A stretch of 64,000 nucleotides of DNA from Bradyrhizobium erythrophlei (GTDB lineage Bacteria > Pseudomonadota > Alphaproteobacteria > Rhizobiales > Xanthobacteraceae), in NCBI RefSeq assembly GCF_900129425.1, contig NZ_LT670817.1, positions 3,038,001-3,102,000 on the forward strand, read 5' to 3'. The notes below the pieces were generated by a model. The model was not told the origin of the DNA. It saw only the letters and a list, made by a program, of their open reading frames with translations, and searched no databases. The position numbers and the translations under genes are program-made. Positions 53,336-61,316 of the stretch are shown one piece after another (within the stretch, counting starts at the first letter, position 1; every line of letters starts with the position of its first letter).

Positions 53336-53731
53336 ATGCTGACCGCCCAAGAAGCCGCTGAACTCTCTCGCCAACTCGTCGACGGCGAGGTCCTGCTCCA
53401 GACCAAGATGTGGGGCGAGACCAACGATCGCGCCGACATCTCGCAGGGTCAGCTGATGGGTGCGGCACTCGCCCAGATCTACGCGGTCGGCATCACCGAG
53501 TTCAGCGACACCCGCGAGTCGGCATTCGATCAGGCCGAGATGGAGTTCTTCCCCGCGGACTGGGGTGGCTTCCGCGACTACGGCTCGGACATCGCCAACC
53601 TGGTCGTGGCGGCTGCCTATCTGCGCAACGAGATCAAGCGCCGGCTCATGAACGGCGAGAGCAGCCACCGCGCTCCTCGTCGCGCTGACCAGGTCTTCGA
53701 CGGCTCCTGCGTGCCGAACCCCATCGCCTGA
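53336..53731 (+). CDS. Hypothetical protein (131 aa)
   Basis: Starts MLTAQEAAELSRQLVDGEVLLQTKMWGETNDRADISQGQLMGAAL, helical, with DSRES-type turns later (FSDTRESAFDQAEMEFFPADWGGFRDYGSD). No family recognised. Next after the structured RNA. Confidence 0.6.
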   Translation: MLTAQEAAELSRQLVDGEVLLQTKMWGETNDRADISQGQLMGAALAQIYAVGITEFSDTRESAFDQAEMEFFPADWGGFRDYGSDIANLVVAAAYLRNEIKRRLMNGESSHRAPRRADQVFDGSCVPNPIA

Positions 53732-53761
53732 TCGTCCACCCCCACACCAAGGCATCCCCCA

Positions 53762-54241
53762 ATGCACCACGTCCACATCTCGACCTTCGCGCTGTTCCTG
53801 ATCGTGCTGTTCGTCCTCGGCTTCATGTCGATCCTGTTCGCCTTCATCGTCTCGATGCGGAGGGCAAAGGTCGATGCGGCGCGCTTTCGCGCGGCGCGCT
53901 TTTCCGATGACTATGCGTCGAGGACGACGTATCGGCAGAGCGAGCGCGGTCCAGCAGTTTCGTCCGGCGGCTATACCGCCGCTCCGGGCGTCTACGCATC
54001 TCCCATGGTGGCTCCCGTTATGATGCAGGGCGCCTCCGGCTCTGACCTGCTCACCGGCGTCCTGCTCGGCGAGGCGCTCGCCGGCGGTCACCGCGACACC
54101 GTGATTGTCGAGAACGGCGGCGGCTATGGTGGCGGCTACGACGCGCCGGCCTATGATCCCGGCCCGTCATTCGACAGCGGCATCAGCTTTGACAGCGGCC
54201 CCGTCTGCGACACCGGCGGCGGCATCGACCTCAGCTGGTAA
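53762..54241 (+). CDS. Membrane-anchored Gly-rich protein (159 aa)
   Basis: N-terminal helix about 5-30 (VHISTFALFLIVLFVLGFMSILFAFIV), then a Ser/Tyr/Gly-rich flexible tail ending DTGGGIDLSW. Unusual low complexity; perhaps an envelope-associated protein. No family recognised. Confidence 0.6.
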   Translation: MHHVHISTFALFLIVLFVLGFMSILFAFIVSMRRAKVDAARFRAARFSDDYASRTTYRQSERGPAVSSGGYTAAPGVYASPMVAPVMMQGASGSDLLTGVLLGEALAGGHRDTVIVENGGGYGGGYDAPAYDPGPSFDSGISFDSGPVCDTGGGIDLSW

Positions 54242-54258
54242 AAGCGGGCTTAGCCCTC

Positions 54259-54786
54259 ATGGCCCTGAAGAAGATCACGATCGGGATCAAAAAGACCGAG
54301 GGCGGCGGCCTCAAGAAAATCGACATGGCCTCGATCGCCAAGCGGCGCGAAGCCGCCAAGGCCCTCGACTTCGTCGGCGACGGGGAAGACGCTCTCGCAG
54401 ACATGCCGGAGGACCTCAAGCCGGAAGAGGAAGAGGCCGAGCGTCTGAAGCGCCTCGATACGGCGCTCAACGGCGAGAAGCCCGTCACGGACGGGTCGAC
54501 GATCAAGGCCGACCTCAAGCGCCAGAACGAGGCCCACAAGAATCAGGGCGCCAACGACTACTATTTCGTCGTTGTGTTCGCCGACGGCGACGCTGCCACC
54601 GAGATGCTGAAGAAGACAGGCTATCCGAACCCGGATGCCGAGTTCGTCGACGGCTACATTCTCGCCCAGTGCCTCGGCCACGAACTGCCCAGACCAAAAT
54701 TCAAGTTACAGAAGATTCGTCCACCGCAAAGAACACTCGAGCGGCTGGTAACGGCGTTCCCCAAGAAGAAGGGGAACGAGGCGTAG
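54259..54786 (+). CDS. Hypothetical protein (175 aa)
   Basis: Lys-rich start (ALKKITIGIKKTEGGGLKKIDMASIAKRREAAKALDF), acidic middle, then alpha/beta (NDYYFVVVFADGDAATEMLKKTGYPNPDAEFVDGYILAQCLG). No family recognised. Confidence 0.65.
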   Translation: MALKKITIGIKKTEGGGLKKIDMASIAKRREAAKALDFVGDGEDALADMPEDLKPEEEEAERLKRLDTALNGEKPVTDGSTIKADLKRQNEAHKNQGANDYYFVVVFADGDAATEMLKKTGYPNPDAEFVDGYILAQCLGHELPRPKFKLQKIRPPQRTLERLVTAFPKKKGNEA

Positions 54787-54832
54787 CGTCGGCGCCTTCC
54801 CCGACGCATTTTAACCGGAAGGAGTAGCCATC

Positions 54833-55012
54833 ATGGCTAAGAAGGCAAAGAAGGCGAAAAAGGTCGCCAAGAAAACTCGCAAGACCGCCGCGAAAACCCG
54901 CAAGGCCGCGAAGAAGGCCAACAGTCGGAACAACAAGAAAGCCGCGAAGAGCCGGAGCAAGAGCAAGAGCCGGTCGAACAAGGGCGGCTCCGACAACAGC
55001 CCGAAGAAGTAA
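54833..55012 (+). CDS. Lysine-rich histone-H1-like basic protein (59 aa)
   Basis: MAKKAKKAKKVAKKTRKTAAKTRKAAKK, then Asn/Ser/Lys repeats: about 40 per cent Lys/Arg with AKKA and RSKSKS words, like histone H1 tails or bacterial AlgR3/Hc1-type proteins. It may neutralise or compact DNA, for packaging or nucleoid takeover. AGGAGTAGCC precedes the ATG. It lies just before the terminator and terminase. Confidence 0.7.
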   Translation: MAKKAKKAKKVAKKTRKTAAKTRKAAKKANSRNNKKAAKSRSKSKSRSNKGGSDNSPKK

Positions 55013-55030
55013 CGGCTGCCATAGGCCGTT

Positions 55031-55071
55031 AAAGAAAGGGGCCTCCCCGACGGGACGGCCCCTTTCTTTTT
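55031..55071 (+). terminator. Strong rho-independent terminator
   Basis: Thirteen-bp stem AAAGAAAGGGGCC / GGCCCCTTTCTTT followed by a T-run. It separates the small-gene operon from the packaging module. Confidence 0.85.
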
Positions 55072-55085
55072 GAGATCCCCCCACC

Positions 55086-55568
55086 ATGCCATACAAAGCA
55101 CTCGCGAGCGACGGTAAGGACGGCCGCAAGCGCAAAGGCAAGCGCACGACCAAGAACTCCTCGACCGCCCCGCGCAAGCTCGTCATCACCGCCCGGTTCA
55201 GGGAGAAGGCCGCAGAGGCCGTCCAGTACCGGCTGCTCGGATACAAGTTCCAGCAGATCGCCGACGAGATGAAGATCGACATCGCGTACGCCCACCGCCT
55301 CGTCAAATGGGCCAAGGACCGCGAGCCGGTCGAAGGCGCTGCCGAGCTGAAAGCGCTCATGAGCGACCGTCTCGAAATGATGCTGACCGGCACGCTCGGT
55401 AATGCATTCGAGGGCGACAGCGAGGCGCAGGAGCAGTCGCGCCGGACCATGGAAATTCAGGCCAAGCTCCACGGCCTCTACGCGGCGCAGAAGCTGGAGC
55501 ATTCAGGCGAGGTCGCCGGAGGCGGCACGTCCGTGATCGTCATCTCCTCGGACGATGCCAAGCTCTAA
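55086..55568 (+). CDS. terS: Terminase small subunit
   Basis: 160 aa. The HTH-like stretch RFREKAAEAVQYRLLGYKFQQIADEMKIDIAYAHRLVKWAKDRE at about 38-80 binds the packaging start site; a helical oligomerisation part (residues about 100-140) and a C-terminal tail (SVIVISSDDAKL) for contact with the large subunit follow. It precedes and overlaps the large-subunit gene by 14 nt, the usual order. Confidence 0.75.
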   Translation: MPYKALASDGKDGRKRKGKRTTKNSSTAPRKLVITARFREKAAEAVQYRLLGYKFQQIADEMKIDIAYAHRLVKWAKDREPVEGAAELKALMSDRLEMMLTGTLGNAFEGDSEAQEQSRRTMEIQAKLHGLYAAQKLEHSGEVAGGGTSVIVISSDDAKL

Positions 55569-57210
55569 GGGCGTCCGCAAAGTCCAGATCGGGGACAACG
55601 GCGGCCCCCCAATCAATAGCTGGGGAGAGAAGGGCGCTACGCCCGCTCAACTCAAGGCGACCAAACTGCTGGGCGGCCCGCAGCGCCACACCTGCCTCGT
55701 CGGCGGCGCGCGATCGGGCAAGACCACGACGCTGGTCCGCACCATCATGCTGCGTGCGATCCGCTTCCCGGGGTCGCGCCATGTGATCCTGCGCTTCCGC
55801 GCAGTCCACGCCGACGCTTCCGTCGCCCTCGATACGATCCCGAAGGTGATGAAGATGTGCTTCCCCTCGCAGGGGTATAAGCACGTCAAGTCGCCTCACA
55901 ACCTGATCCGCTTGCCGAACGGATCGGAAGTCTGGATCGGCGGCCTCGATGACGCCGCCCGCGTCGACAAGATCCTCGGCAACGAATACGCCACCATCTT
56001 TCTCAACGAGTGCAGCCAGATCAGCTGGTACTCGGCCAAGCTCGTCCGCTCCCGTCTCGCCCAGGTGATCGACGGTTGCACGCAGCGGATGCTCTACGAC
56101 ATCAACCCGGTCGGCAAGTCGCATTGGACCAACCAGCTGTTCGGGCTGAAGGTCGACCCCGACAACGGCCGCACGCCGCTCGGCGATCCCGAAAACTACG
56201 AGCGGATGTTCATCAATCCGATCGACAACGCCCAGAACCTCGACGCCGGCTACGTCAAGGAACTCGAGAACTCGACCGGCAACTACAACAAGCGCTTCTT
56301 CAAGGGCGAGTACATCGACGAGGTCAACAACGCGCTTTGGACCCTCGATCTGATCGAGGCTTGCCGCGTCAACCCCGGCGAGGAGCCCGAGTTCGTCCAG
56401 ACCGTGATCGCAATCGACCCGTCGGGGGCGAGCGAAGCGGGCGATTCATCCGACATCGAGATGAAGCCGCTGAACGACGAGATCGGCATCATCGTCGCCT
56501 CGCTCGGCAAGGATCAGAAAGTCTACCTGCGCGCCGACCTGTCGTTGGTGGCCGGGCCCATCGGTCAGGGCATCGATCCCGAGACAGGGCAGAAGCGTCT
56601 TGGATGGGCCGAGGTGGCGGTCGCTGCCTACCACTATTACAAGGCCGATCACATCCTCGCCGAGATCAACTACGGCGGCGGCATGGTCGAGGCCGTGATC
56701 CGCGCCCAGGACGGCAACGTGCCGGTCAAGACCGTGCGCGCCTCCACCGGCAAGCACATCCGGGCCGAGCCTGTATCCACGTTGTATACGCGCGACGGCG
56801 TCCGCCACGTCGGCCAGTTCCCGCAGCTGGAGGATCAGCTTTGCGCGTTCACGTCGCTCGGATACGGCGGCGCCAAGTCGCCGGATCGCGCTGATGCGTG
56901 GGTCTGGGCAGTGACGGATATCGCGCTGCAGGACGGCGCCAACAACTGGATCGAATACTACAGAAGGCTCAACGAGAAGGCCGGCACGCTTCCAGAGCAA
57001 CAGGCCGACGAGAAGAAGCCGGAGTTCGGCTACGCGATCACTCCGCCAGACGCCAACAAGAAACACCGCGTGCTCGTGCCAGAGGGCATCAGCACGCTCT
57101 TCCTGATCGACGGGACCAGCATGCTGGTTCCCGTTGACCGCATCGTCTCGGTCTCCGCGGAGGACGCCACCGCATTTGGAATGCGCGGTTGGGAGCGTCT
57201 GGCCGCCTGA
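55555..57210 (+). CDS. terL: Terminase large subunit
   Basis: 551 aa motor-nuclease. ATPase: Walker A GGARSGKT at 50-57, Walker B-like TIFLNE at 147-152, and YDINPVGKSHW as coupling motif. Nuclease: first acid in TVIAIDPSG (D288), later LAEINYGGG and the DRADAWVWAV element at about 450. It cuts concatemers and drives DNA into proheads. The C-terminal 90 residues are an unusual extension with a small beta domain (VPEGISTLFLIDGTSMLVPV). Confidence 0.95.
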   Translation: MPSSKGVRKVQIGDNGGPPINSWGEKGATPAQLKATKLLGGPQRHTCLVGGARSGKTTTLVRTIMLRAIRFPGSRHVILRFRAVHADASVALDTIPKVMKMCFPSQGYKHVKSPHNLIRLPNGSEVWIGGLDDAARVDKILGNEYATIFLNECSQISWYSAKLVRSRLAQVIDGCTQRMLYDINPVGKSHWTNQLFGLKVDPDNGRTPLGDPENYERMFINPIDNAQNLDAGYVKELENSTGNYNKRFFKGEYIDEVNNALWTLDLIEACRVNPGEEPEFVQTVIAIDPSGASEAGDSSDIEMKPLNDEIGIIVASLGKDQKVYLRADLSLVAGPIGQGIDPETGQKRLGWAEVAVAAYHYYKADHILAEINYGGGMVEAVIRAQDGNVPVKTVRASTGKHIRAEPVSTLYTRDGVRHVGQFPQLEDQLCAFTSLGYGGAKSPDRADAWVWAVTDIALQDGANNWIEYYRRLNEKAGTLPEQQADEKKPEFGYAITPPDANKKHRVLVPEGISTLFLIDGTSMLVPVDRIVSVSAEDATAFGMRGWERLAA

Positions 57211-57240
57211 CCATCACACCATCCTTGAAGAGGGACGTTT

Positions 57241-57552
57241 ATGCCCAAGACCGCTAAAGACCCTCTCTCCGGCACCACCGTCGAGCCGATCATGGCCGCC
57301 CGCAATGGCGCAGTCGTGACGCCAAGCGACACCGAGGATCTTTTGAACGTCACCGCCGGCCTGATCGTGACGATCGGTTCCGGCGGTACCGGCATTGCGG
57401 TGATCTTCGCCAATGGCAGCGACCAGCAGGCTGTCGATATTCCGCTCGCGGTCGGGACCTATCAGTTCAACATGCAGGTCCGCCGCGTCATGGCGACCGG
57501 CACCGTGCTCGGCACCGGTGGTGGCGTTGTCGCGCTTTGGAGCCAGGGGTAA
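57241..57552 (+). CDS. Small beta-rich structural-type protein (103 aa)
   Basis: Gly/Thr/Val-rich repeat-like strands (TAGLIVTIGSGGTGIAVIFANGSDQQAVDIPLAVGTYQFNMQVRRVM) suggest a beta-sandwich such as a head decoration or fibre piece. Placed between terminase and portal. No family recognised. Confidence 0.6.
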   Translation: MPKTAKDPLSGTTVEPIMAARNGAVVTPSDTEDLLNVTAGLIVTIGSGGTGIAVIFANGSDQQAVDIPLAVGTYQFNMQVRRVMATGTVLGTGGGVVALWSQG

Positions 57553-57558
57553 CGGCTC

Positions 57559-59229
57559 GTGGTCGATAACGTCGGCGACGATCCTGACCTGAACAAGGTC
57601 TCGACTCCGCGTGGAGAGGGTCGCAGCATGACCGAGCTGTCGCAGCTCGGCTCCTATGACGTGCGCGTGAATGGCGCGCGCCCGCAGTCTGGCGTCCAGT
57701 TCTCCTACACTGGCCCGGACTGGATGGGGCCGCTGCTGCCGATGCAGCCGATCGCGCCGCCCGAGGTCGCCGGCCGCACATGGGACTATGTCCCCGGCTA
57801 CAACCTCACGACGCAGCCGCGCGCCTATGAGCCGGTCAGCTTCCATGCCCTGCGCATGCTCGCCGAGAGCTTCGATCCCGTGCGCCTCATCATCGAGCGC
57901 CGCAAGGATCAGATGTGCCGGATGCCGTGGGCGATCCGGGTCAAGCACGACGATCCGACCAAGAAGCGGCCAGCGATCACCGAGTTGCCGAAGGCCAAGC
58001 GTCAGCGCCTGGCCGACATCACGAATTTCTTCAAGTACCCCGACCGCGAGCTGACCTTCCGGGTCTGGCTGCGGGCGCTGCTGGAAGACCTGCTCGTCCT
58101 CGACGCGCCCAGCCTCTACTGCGAGCACAGCATCGGCGGCGACCTGATCGGCCTGCGCTACATCGACGGCTCGACCATCAAGCGCGTCATCGACGACTGG
58201 GGCCGCACGCCGCAGCCGATCGTCTGGACCGGACAGCCTTTCGACTGGAACGGCTACACCGTCACGGCTGAGAACTTCCGGAGCCTCGGCTTCGTACTCG
58301 CCCCCGGCGAGGTCGTCGCCCACCAGATGCCGATGGGTATGAAGACCCCGAAGCAGGTGCTGCTTCCGCCCGCCTATCAGCAGGTGCTCAAGGGTCTGCC
58401 CGCGGTCAACTACACGACGTGGGACCTGATCTATCGTCCGCTCAATCTGCGCCCCGGCAAGGCCTACGGCCTGTCGCCGGTCGAGCAGGTGATGATGACC
58501 GTCTCGATCGCGATGCGCCGCAGCGTCGCTCAGCTCGAATACTTCCGCGAGGGCAACCAGCCCGACGCCGTGTACGGCCTGCCGGAGTCGTGGACGCCGG
58601 ATCAGATCCAGCGTTTCCAAGACTATTGGGACGGCCTGTATTCCGGCAATCTGGCGATGCGCCGACGGATGAAGTTCGTCGCCGGCGAGGGCAAGTACAC
58701 CCCGACCCACGAACCGCCGCTCAAGAACGAGTTCGACGAGTGGCTGGTCCGCATCGTCTGCTTCGCCTTCTCGTATCCGCCGCAGGCCTTTGTCGCGCTC
58801 TCGAACCGCTCGACCGCCGAGCAGCACGAGAAGACGGCCGAGGAGGAGGGGCTCGACCCGCTCAAGGAGTGGGCGGGTGAGATGTTCAACGAGATCATCA
58901 CACGCCGTTTCGGCGACGATGACATCGAGTTCGCGTGGACCGAAGAGGAAGAGGTCGACCAAGAAAAGCAGTCGACCATCCTGCGCGGCTACGCCGAGGA
59001 CGGCATGCTCACCATCAATCAGGTGCGCGAGAAGCTCGGCGAGCAACCCGATCCGAACCCGGCGGCCAACCAGCTCATGGTCAAAACGGCCACCGGCTAC
59101 GTGCCGATCGACGCCAACCTGATCGACAAGCAGGTCGAGGCGGCCAAGGCGATGGCAGCTGCCGTCCCGCCGACACCCACACCGGTCACGACCGGCGGGC
59201 CCAAGCCCGCCCCCGACGAAGACGAGTGA
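57559..59229 (+). CDS. Portal protein
   Basis: 556 aa, GTG start. Portal-family pattern: EPVSFHALRMLAESFDPVRLIIERRKDQMCRMPW (wing), VLDAPSLYCEHSIGGDLIGLRYIDGSTIKRV, PLNLRPGKAYGLSPVEQVMMTVSIAMRRSVAQLEYFREGNQPDAV (stem helices) and VCFAFSYPPQAF...STAEQHEKTAEEEGLDPL (crown). HK97/PF04860-like. It forms the vertex ring for DNA entry and tail joining. The Pro/Ala tail is disordered. Confidence 0.9.
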   Translation: MVDNVGDDPDLNKVSTPRGEGRSMTELSQLGSYDVRVNGARPQSGVQFSYTGPDWMGPLLPMQPIAPPEVAGRTWDYVPGYNLTTQPRAYEPVSFHALRMLAESFDPVRLIIERRKDQMCRMPWAIRVKHDDPTKKRPAITELPKAKRQRLADITNFFKYPDRELTFRVWLRALLEDLLVLDAPSLYCEHSIGGDLIGLRYIDGSTIKRVIDDWGRTPQPIVWTGQPFDWNGYTVTAENFRSLGFVLAPGEVVAHQMPMGMKTPKQVLLPPAYQQVLKGLPAVNYTTWDLIYRPLNLRPGKAYGLSPVEQVMMTVSIAMRRSVAQLEYFREGNQPDAVYGLPESWTPDQIQRFQDYWDGLYSGNLAMRRRMKFVAGEGKYTPTHEPPLKNEFDEWLVRIVCFAFSYPPQAFVALSNRSTAEQHEKTAEEEGLDPLKEWAGEMFNEIITRRFGDDDIEFAWTEEEEVDQEKQSTILRGYAEDGMLTINQVREKLGEQPDPNPAANQLMVKTATGYVPIDANLIDKQVEAAKAMAAAVPPTPTPVTTGGPKPAPDEDE

Positions 59230-59234
59230 TCGAT

Positions 59235-59396
59235 ATGCCCAGACCAGCAGGCTCCTATCGCGGCGCCCGCCGCAACGAGGCGAAGCAGAGCAAGAAGCCG
59301 ATGCTGACCCTCGAAGAACTCCGCCGCATCAACGCGATGCGGATCGAGCGAACGAAGCCCGATAACCGCAAGCAGAGCGAAGCCCTGAGAAAATGA
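59235..59396 (+). CDS. Small basic protein (53 aa)
   Basis: MPRPAGSYRGARRNEAKQSKKPMLTLEELRRINAMRIERTK, then a disordered Lys/Arg end. Possibly a scaffold or DNA-binding piece. Start shares 4 nt with the next gene (ATGA). Confidence 0.55.
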   Translation: MPRPAGSYRGARRNEAKQSKKPMLTLEELRRINAMRIERTKPDNRKQSEALRK

Positions 59397-60823
59397 CCAC
59401 GCATCGACTGATCCCGCCGGCCGTCGCGTCAAAGGTCACTCTCGACGGTCGCGTCTATGATCCGGCCGCCGGTGGGCAGGACGTCCCCGACTATGATTCC
59501 ATGGCGCTGCAAGCGAATGGCTGGAGCTTTCTGGCCGTCAGCGGCCCCACGTCGGCGCGACCGCACGCGGCTGTCGGGCCTTATCCGTTGCTTCGCGGCA
59601 CCACGTTCTGGGACACGTCCGTCGACCATCTGGTCTCGTGGGACGGGGCAACATGGCGCGACGAAAACGGCAACATACCGCAGGTCACATTCCCGCTGCA
59701 GGCGCGGATGGTCGGCCTTGGTGACTCCATCATGGCAGGCTCGGTGGGGCCGAGCCTTCTGAACCCGGCGCTCTACTACAGCGGTGGCCGGTTCTATCTC
59801 GTATCCAACCAAGGCGTTGGCGGGTCAACCACGGTCGATATGCTTTCGCGGAACGCCACGACCACCGGCGGCGTCGCCAGCACGCTGACGCTGTCTCCTG
59901 ACGTGGTCGATCTGCACATCGGCACCAACGACATCACGGGCCTTGGGTCGGGCGCGGCGGCGATCTTCGCCAACATCCAGGCGATCGTCAGCGAACTCAC
60001 TGCCGGCGGCGTGAAGGCGGTCTTCGTCCACACCGTCCTGCCGCGCAGCGACAGCGCGTGGACCGCCGCCTACGAGACGGTCAGGCAGGCGCTCAACGCC
60101 AGCATCATGACGCTGCAGTATCCGGCGATCCCGGTGAACCTCGAAACCATCGGCTTCAACTCGACGATCGGTGTCGACACTGTCGAGGGTCTGCACCCGA
60201 ACAGGCCCGGCGCGTGGCTGGTCGGATCGGCGGTCGGCGCAGCATGGGCGTCGAAAGCGGTTACCAACTCTGTGCTGTTCAACAGCGCATCCGACTGGGG
60301 CAATCTGCTCGTCGACAACGACATGACCGAGGGAACGGCCGGCGTCCTTCTTGGCACTGGCACGACCGGCAGCGTTCCTACCGGGTGGAATGCCGGCGTC
60401 AACGTGACCGGCATGACAACAACGTGCTCGATCGCGACAAAGAACGGCTTCCCTCAGATGGTCGCCAACTTCAGCGGGACGCCCGGCTCCTCCGGCATTC
60501 TCCTGCTCTATCGAGATCAGGCCTACAGCGGCAACATCGGCGATGTCTACGACTGCTGGGCTGATGTCGAGATGGCCGGACTGACCGGAGTCGGCGGCAC
60601 CTTTTTCGCAACGGATGGCGTGACGGTTTGGGAGGCCTCCGGCAACGCGCTGGGGCAGCCGCCGAATTTCAACGGCATCATGCGCGGCGGCCCGGCCGCC
60701 CCGCTCACGGCGGCCCGCACCGTGTCCAGATTCCAGTTCGGCGTCTATCTCGAGTCCGGCGTGGCCTGCAGCGGAACAATCAAGCTCTCGCGCTGCACCT
60801 GGCGCAAGAACCCATCACCGTAA
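59393..60823 (+). CDS. SGNH/GDSL hydrolase with virion-type N-terminal module
   Basis: 476 aa. Residues 1-95 are a module also found alone in the next gene (THRLIPP...DVPDYD...LQANGWSFLA.SGPT...FWD...LVSWDGATWR). The SGNH fold follows: block I GLGDSI at 108-113 (Ser112), block II GVGGST, block III HIGTND at 175-180 and block V EGLHPNRPG (His268). It could deacetylate surface polysaccharide, as phage tail or capsid-fibre esterases do. C-terminal beta-rich carbohydrate-binding-like region (residues about 320-470). Position among head genes suggests a virion component. Confidence 0.8.
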   Translation: MTTHRLIPPAVASKVTLDGRVYDPAAGGQDVPDYDSMALQANGWSFLAVSGPTSARPHAAVGPYPLLRGTTFWDTSVDHLVSWDGATWRDENGNIPQVTFPLQARMVGLGDSIMAGSVGPSLLNPALYYSGGRFYLVSNQGVGGSTTVDMLSRNATTTGGVASTLTLSPDVVDLHIGTNDITGLGSGAAAIFANIQAIVSELTAGGVKAVFVHTVLPRSDSAWTAAYETVRQALNASIMTLQYPAIPVNLETIGFNSTIGVDTVEGLHPNRPGAWLVGSAVGAAWASKAVTNSVLFNSASDWGNLLVDNDMTEGTAGVLLGTGTTGSVPTGWNAGVNVTGMTTTCSIATKNGFPQMVANFSGTPGSSGILLLYRDQAYSGNIGDVYDCWADVEMAGLTGVGGTFFATDGVTVWEASGNALGQPPNFNGIMRGGPAAPLTAARTVSRFQFGVYLESGVACSGTIKLSRCTWRKNPSP

Positions 60824-60855
60824 CAAAAACCGAACTCAGCCCAAGGGGAATGTAA

Positions 60856-61155
60856 ATGACCGCGCCGCTCACGCACCGTCTGATCCCGCCCGCCAACGGC
60901 GGCAACGTCAAGGTCAACGGCCGCACCTATTCCGCCACTGCCGGCGCTCAGGACGTGCCGGAGTTCGACGCCACGCATCTTCAGGCCAACGGTTGGACCT
61001 ACCTCGCACCGTCGGGGCCGACCACCCAGCGTCCGACCAGCGAACTCGGTGTCTATCCGCGCGTGCGCGGCGCCAAGTTCTGGGACGCCACGCTCTCGCA
61101 CATGGTGATCTGGGACGGCGCGAACTGGCGCAACGAGGCGGGCGCCATCTCGTAA
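60856..61155 (+). CDS. Virion-type module protein, paralogue of hydrolase N terminus (99 aa)
   Basis: Shares with the SGNH protein residues 1-95: THRLIPPANGG, DVPEFD, LQANGWTYLAPSGPT, then YPRVRGAKFWD, HMVIWDGANWRNEAG. About half of the positions match, so one arose by tandem duplication. Likely an attachment or decoration domain. SD AAGGGGAAT before the ATG. Confidence 0.7.
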   Translation: MTAPLTHRLIPPANGGNVKVNGRTYSATAGAQDVPEFDATHLQANGWTYLAPSGPTTQRPTSELGVYPRVRGAKFWDATLSHMVIWDGANWRNEAGAIS

Positions 61156-61289
61156 TTCCGCTCCTCGGCCAGTCGCAGGTCGATCGACCACAGCACCGCA
61201 AGCATGACGCGGTTGTTGATGTGGCGCCGCCACTCCTCGTCGCTCAGAACCGCGATGTCGCCGGTGGCTGTGATCTCAAGGTCATCCAT
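61053..61289 (-). CDS. Possible leftward gene overlapping a late gene (78 aa)
   Basis: MDDLEITATGDIAVLSDEEWRRHINNRVMLAVLWSIDLRLAEERN is coding-like and fills the 160-bp gap before the protease gene, with AAGGGTGATC upstream. Its last third overlaps the preceding gene on the other strand. Low confidence; could be a relic. Confidence 0.35.
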   Translation of the reverse strand: MDDLEITATGDIAVLSDEEWRRHINNRVMLAVLWSIDLRLAEERNYEMAPASLRQFAPSQITMCESVASQNLAPRTRG

Positions 61290-61316
61290 GCGGATCACCC
61301 TTAAGAGGAAATTGAA

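Noticed and set aside
57214..59046. 610-codon minus-strand frame
   Set aside because: Shadow of the portal gene; low-complexity composition, no SD, no motifs.
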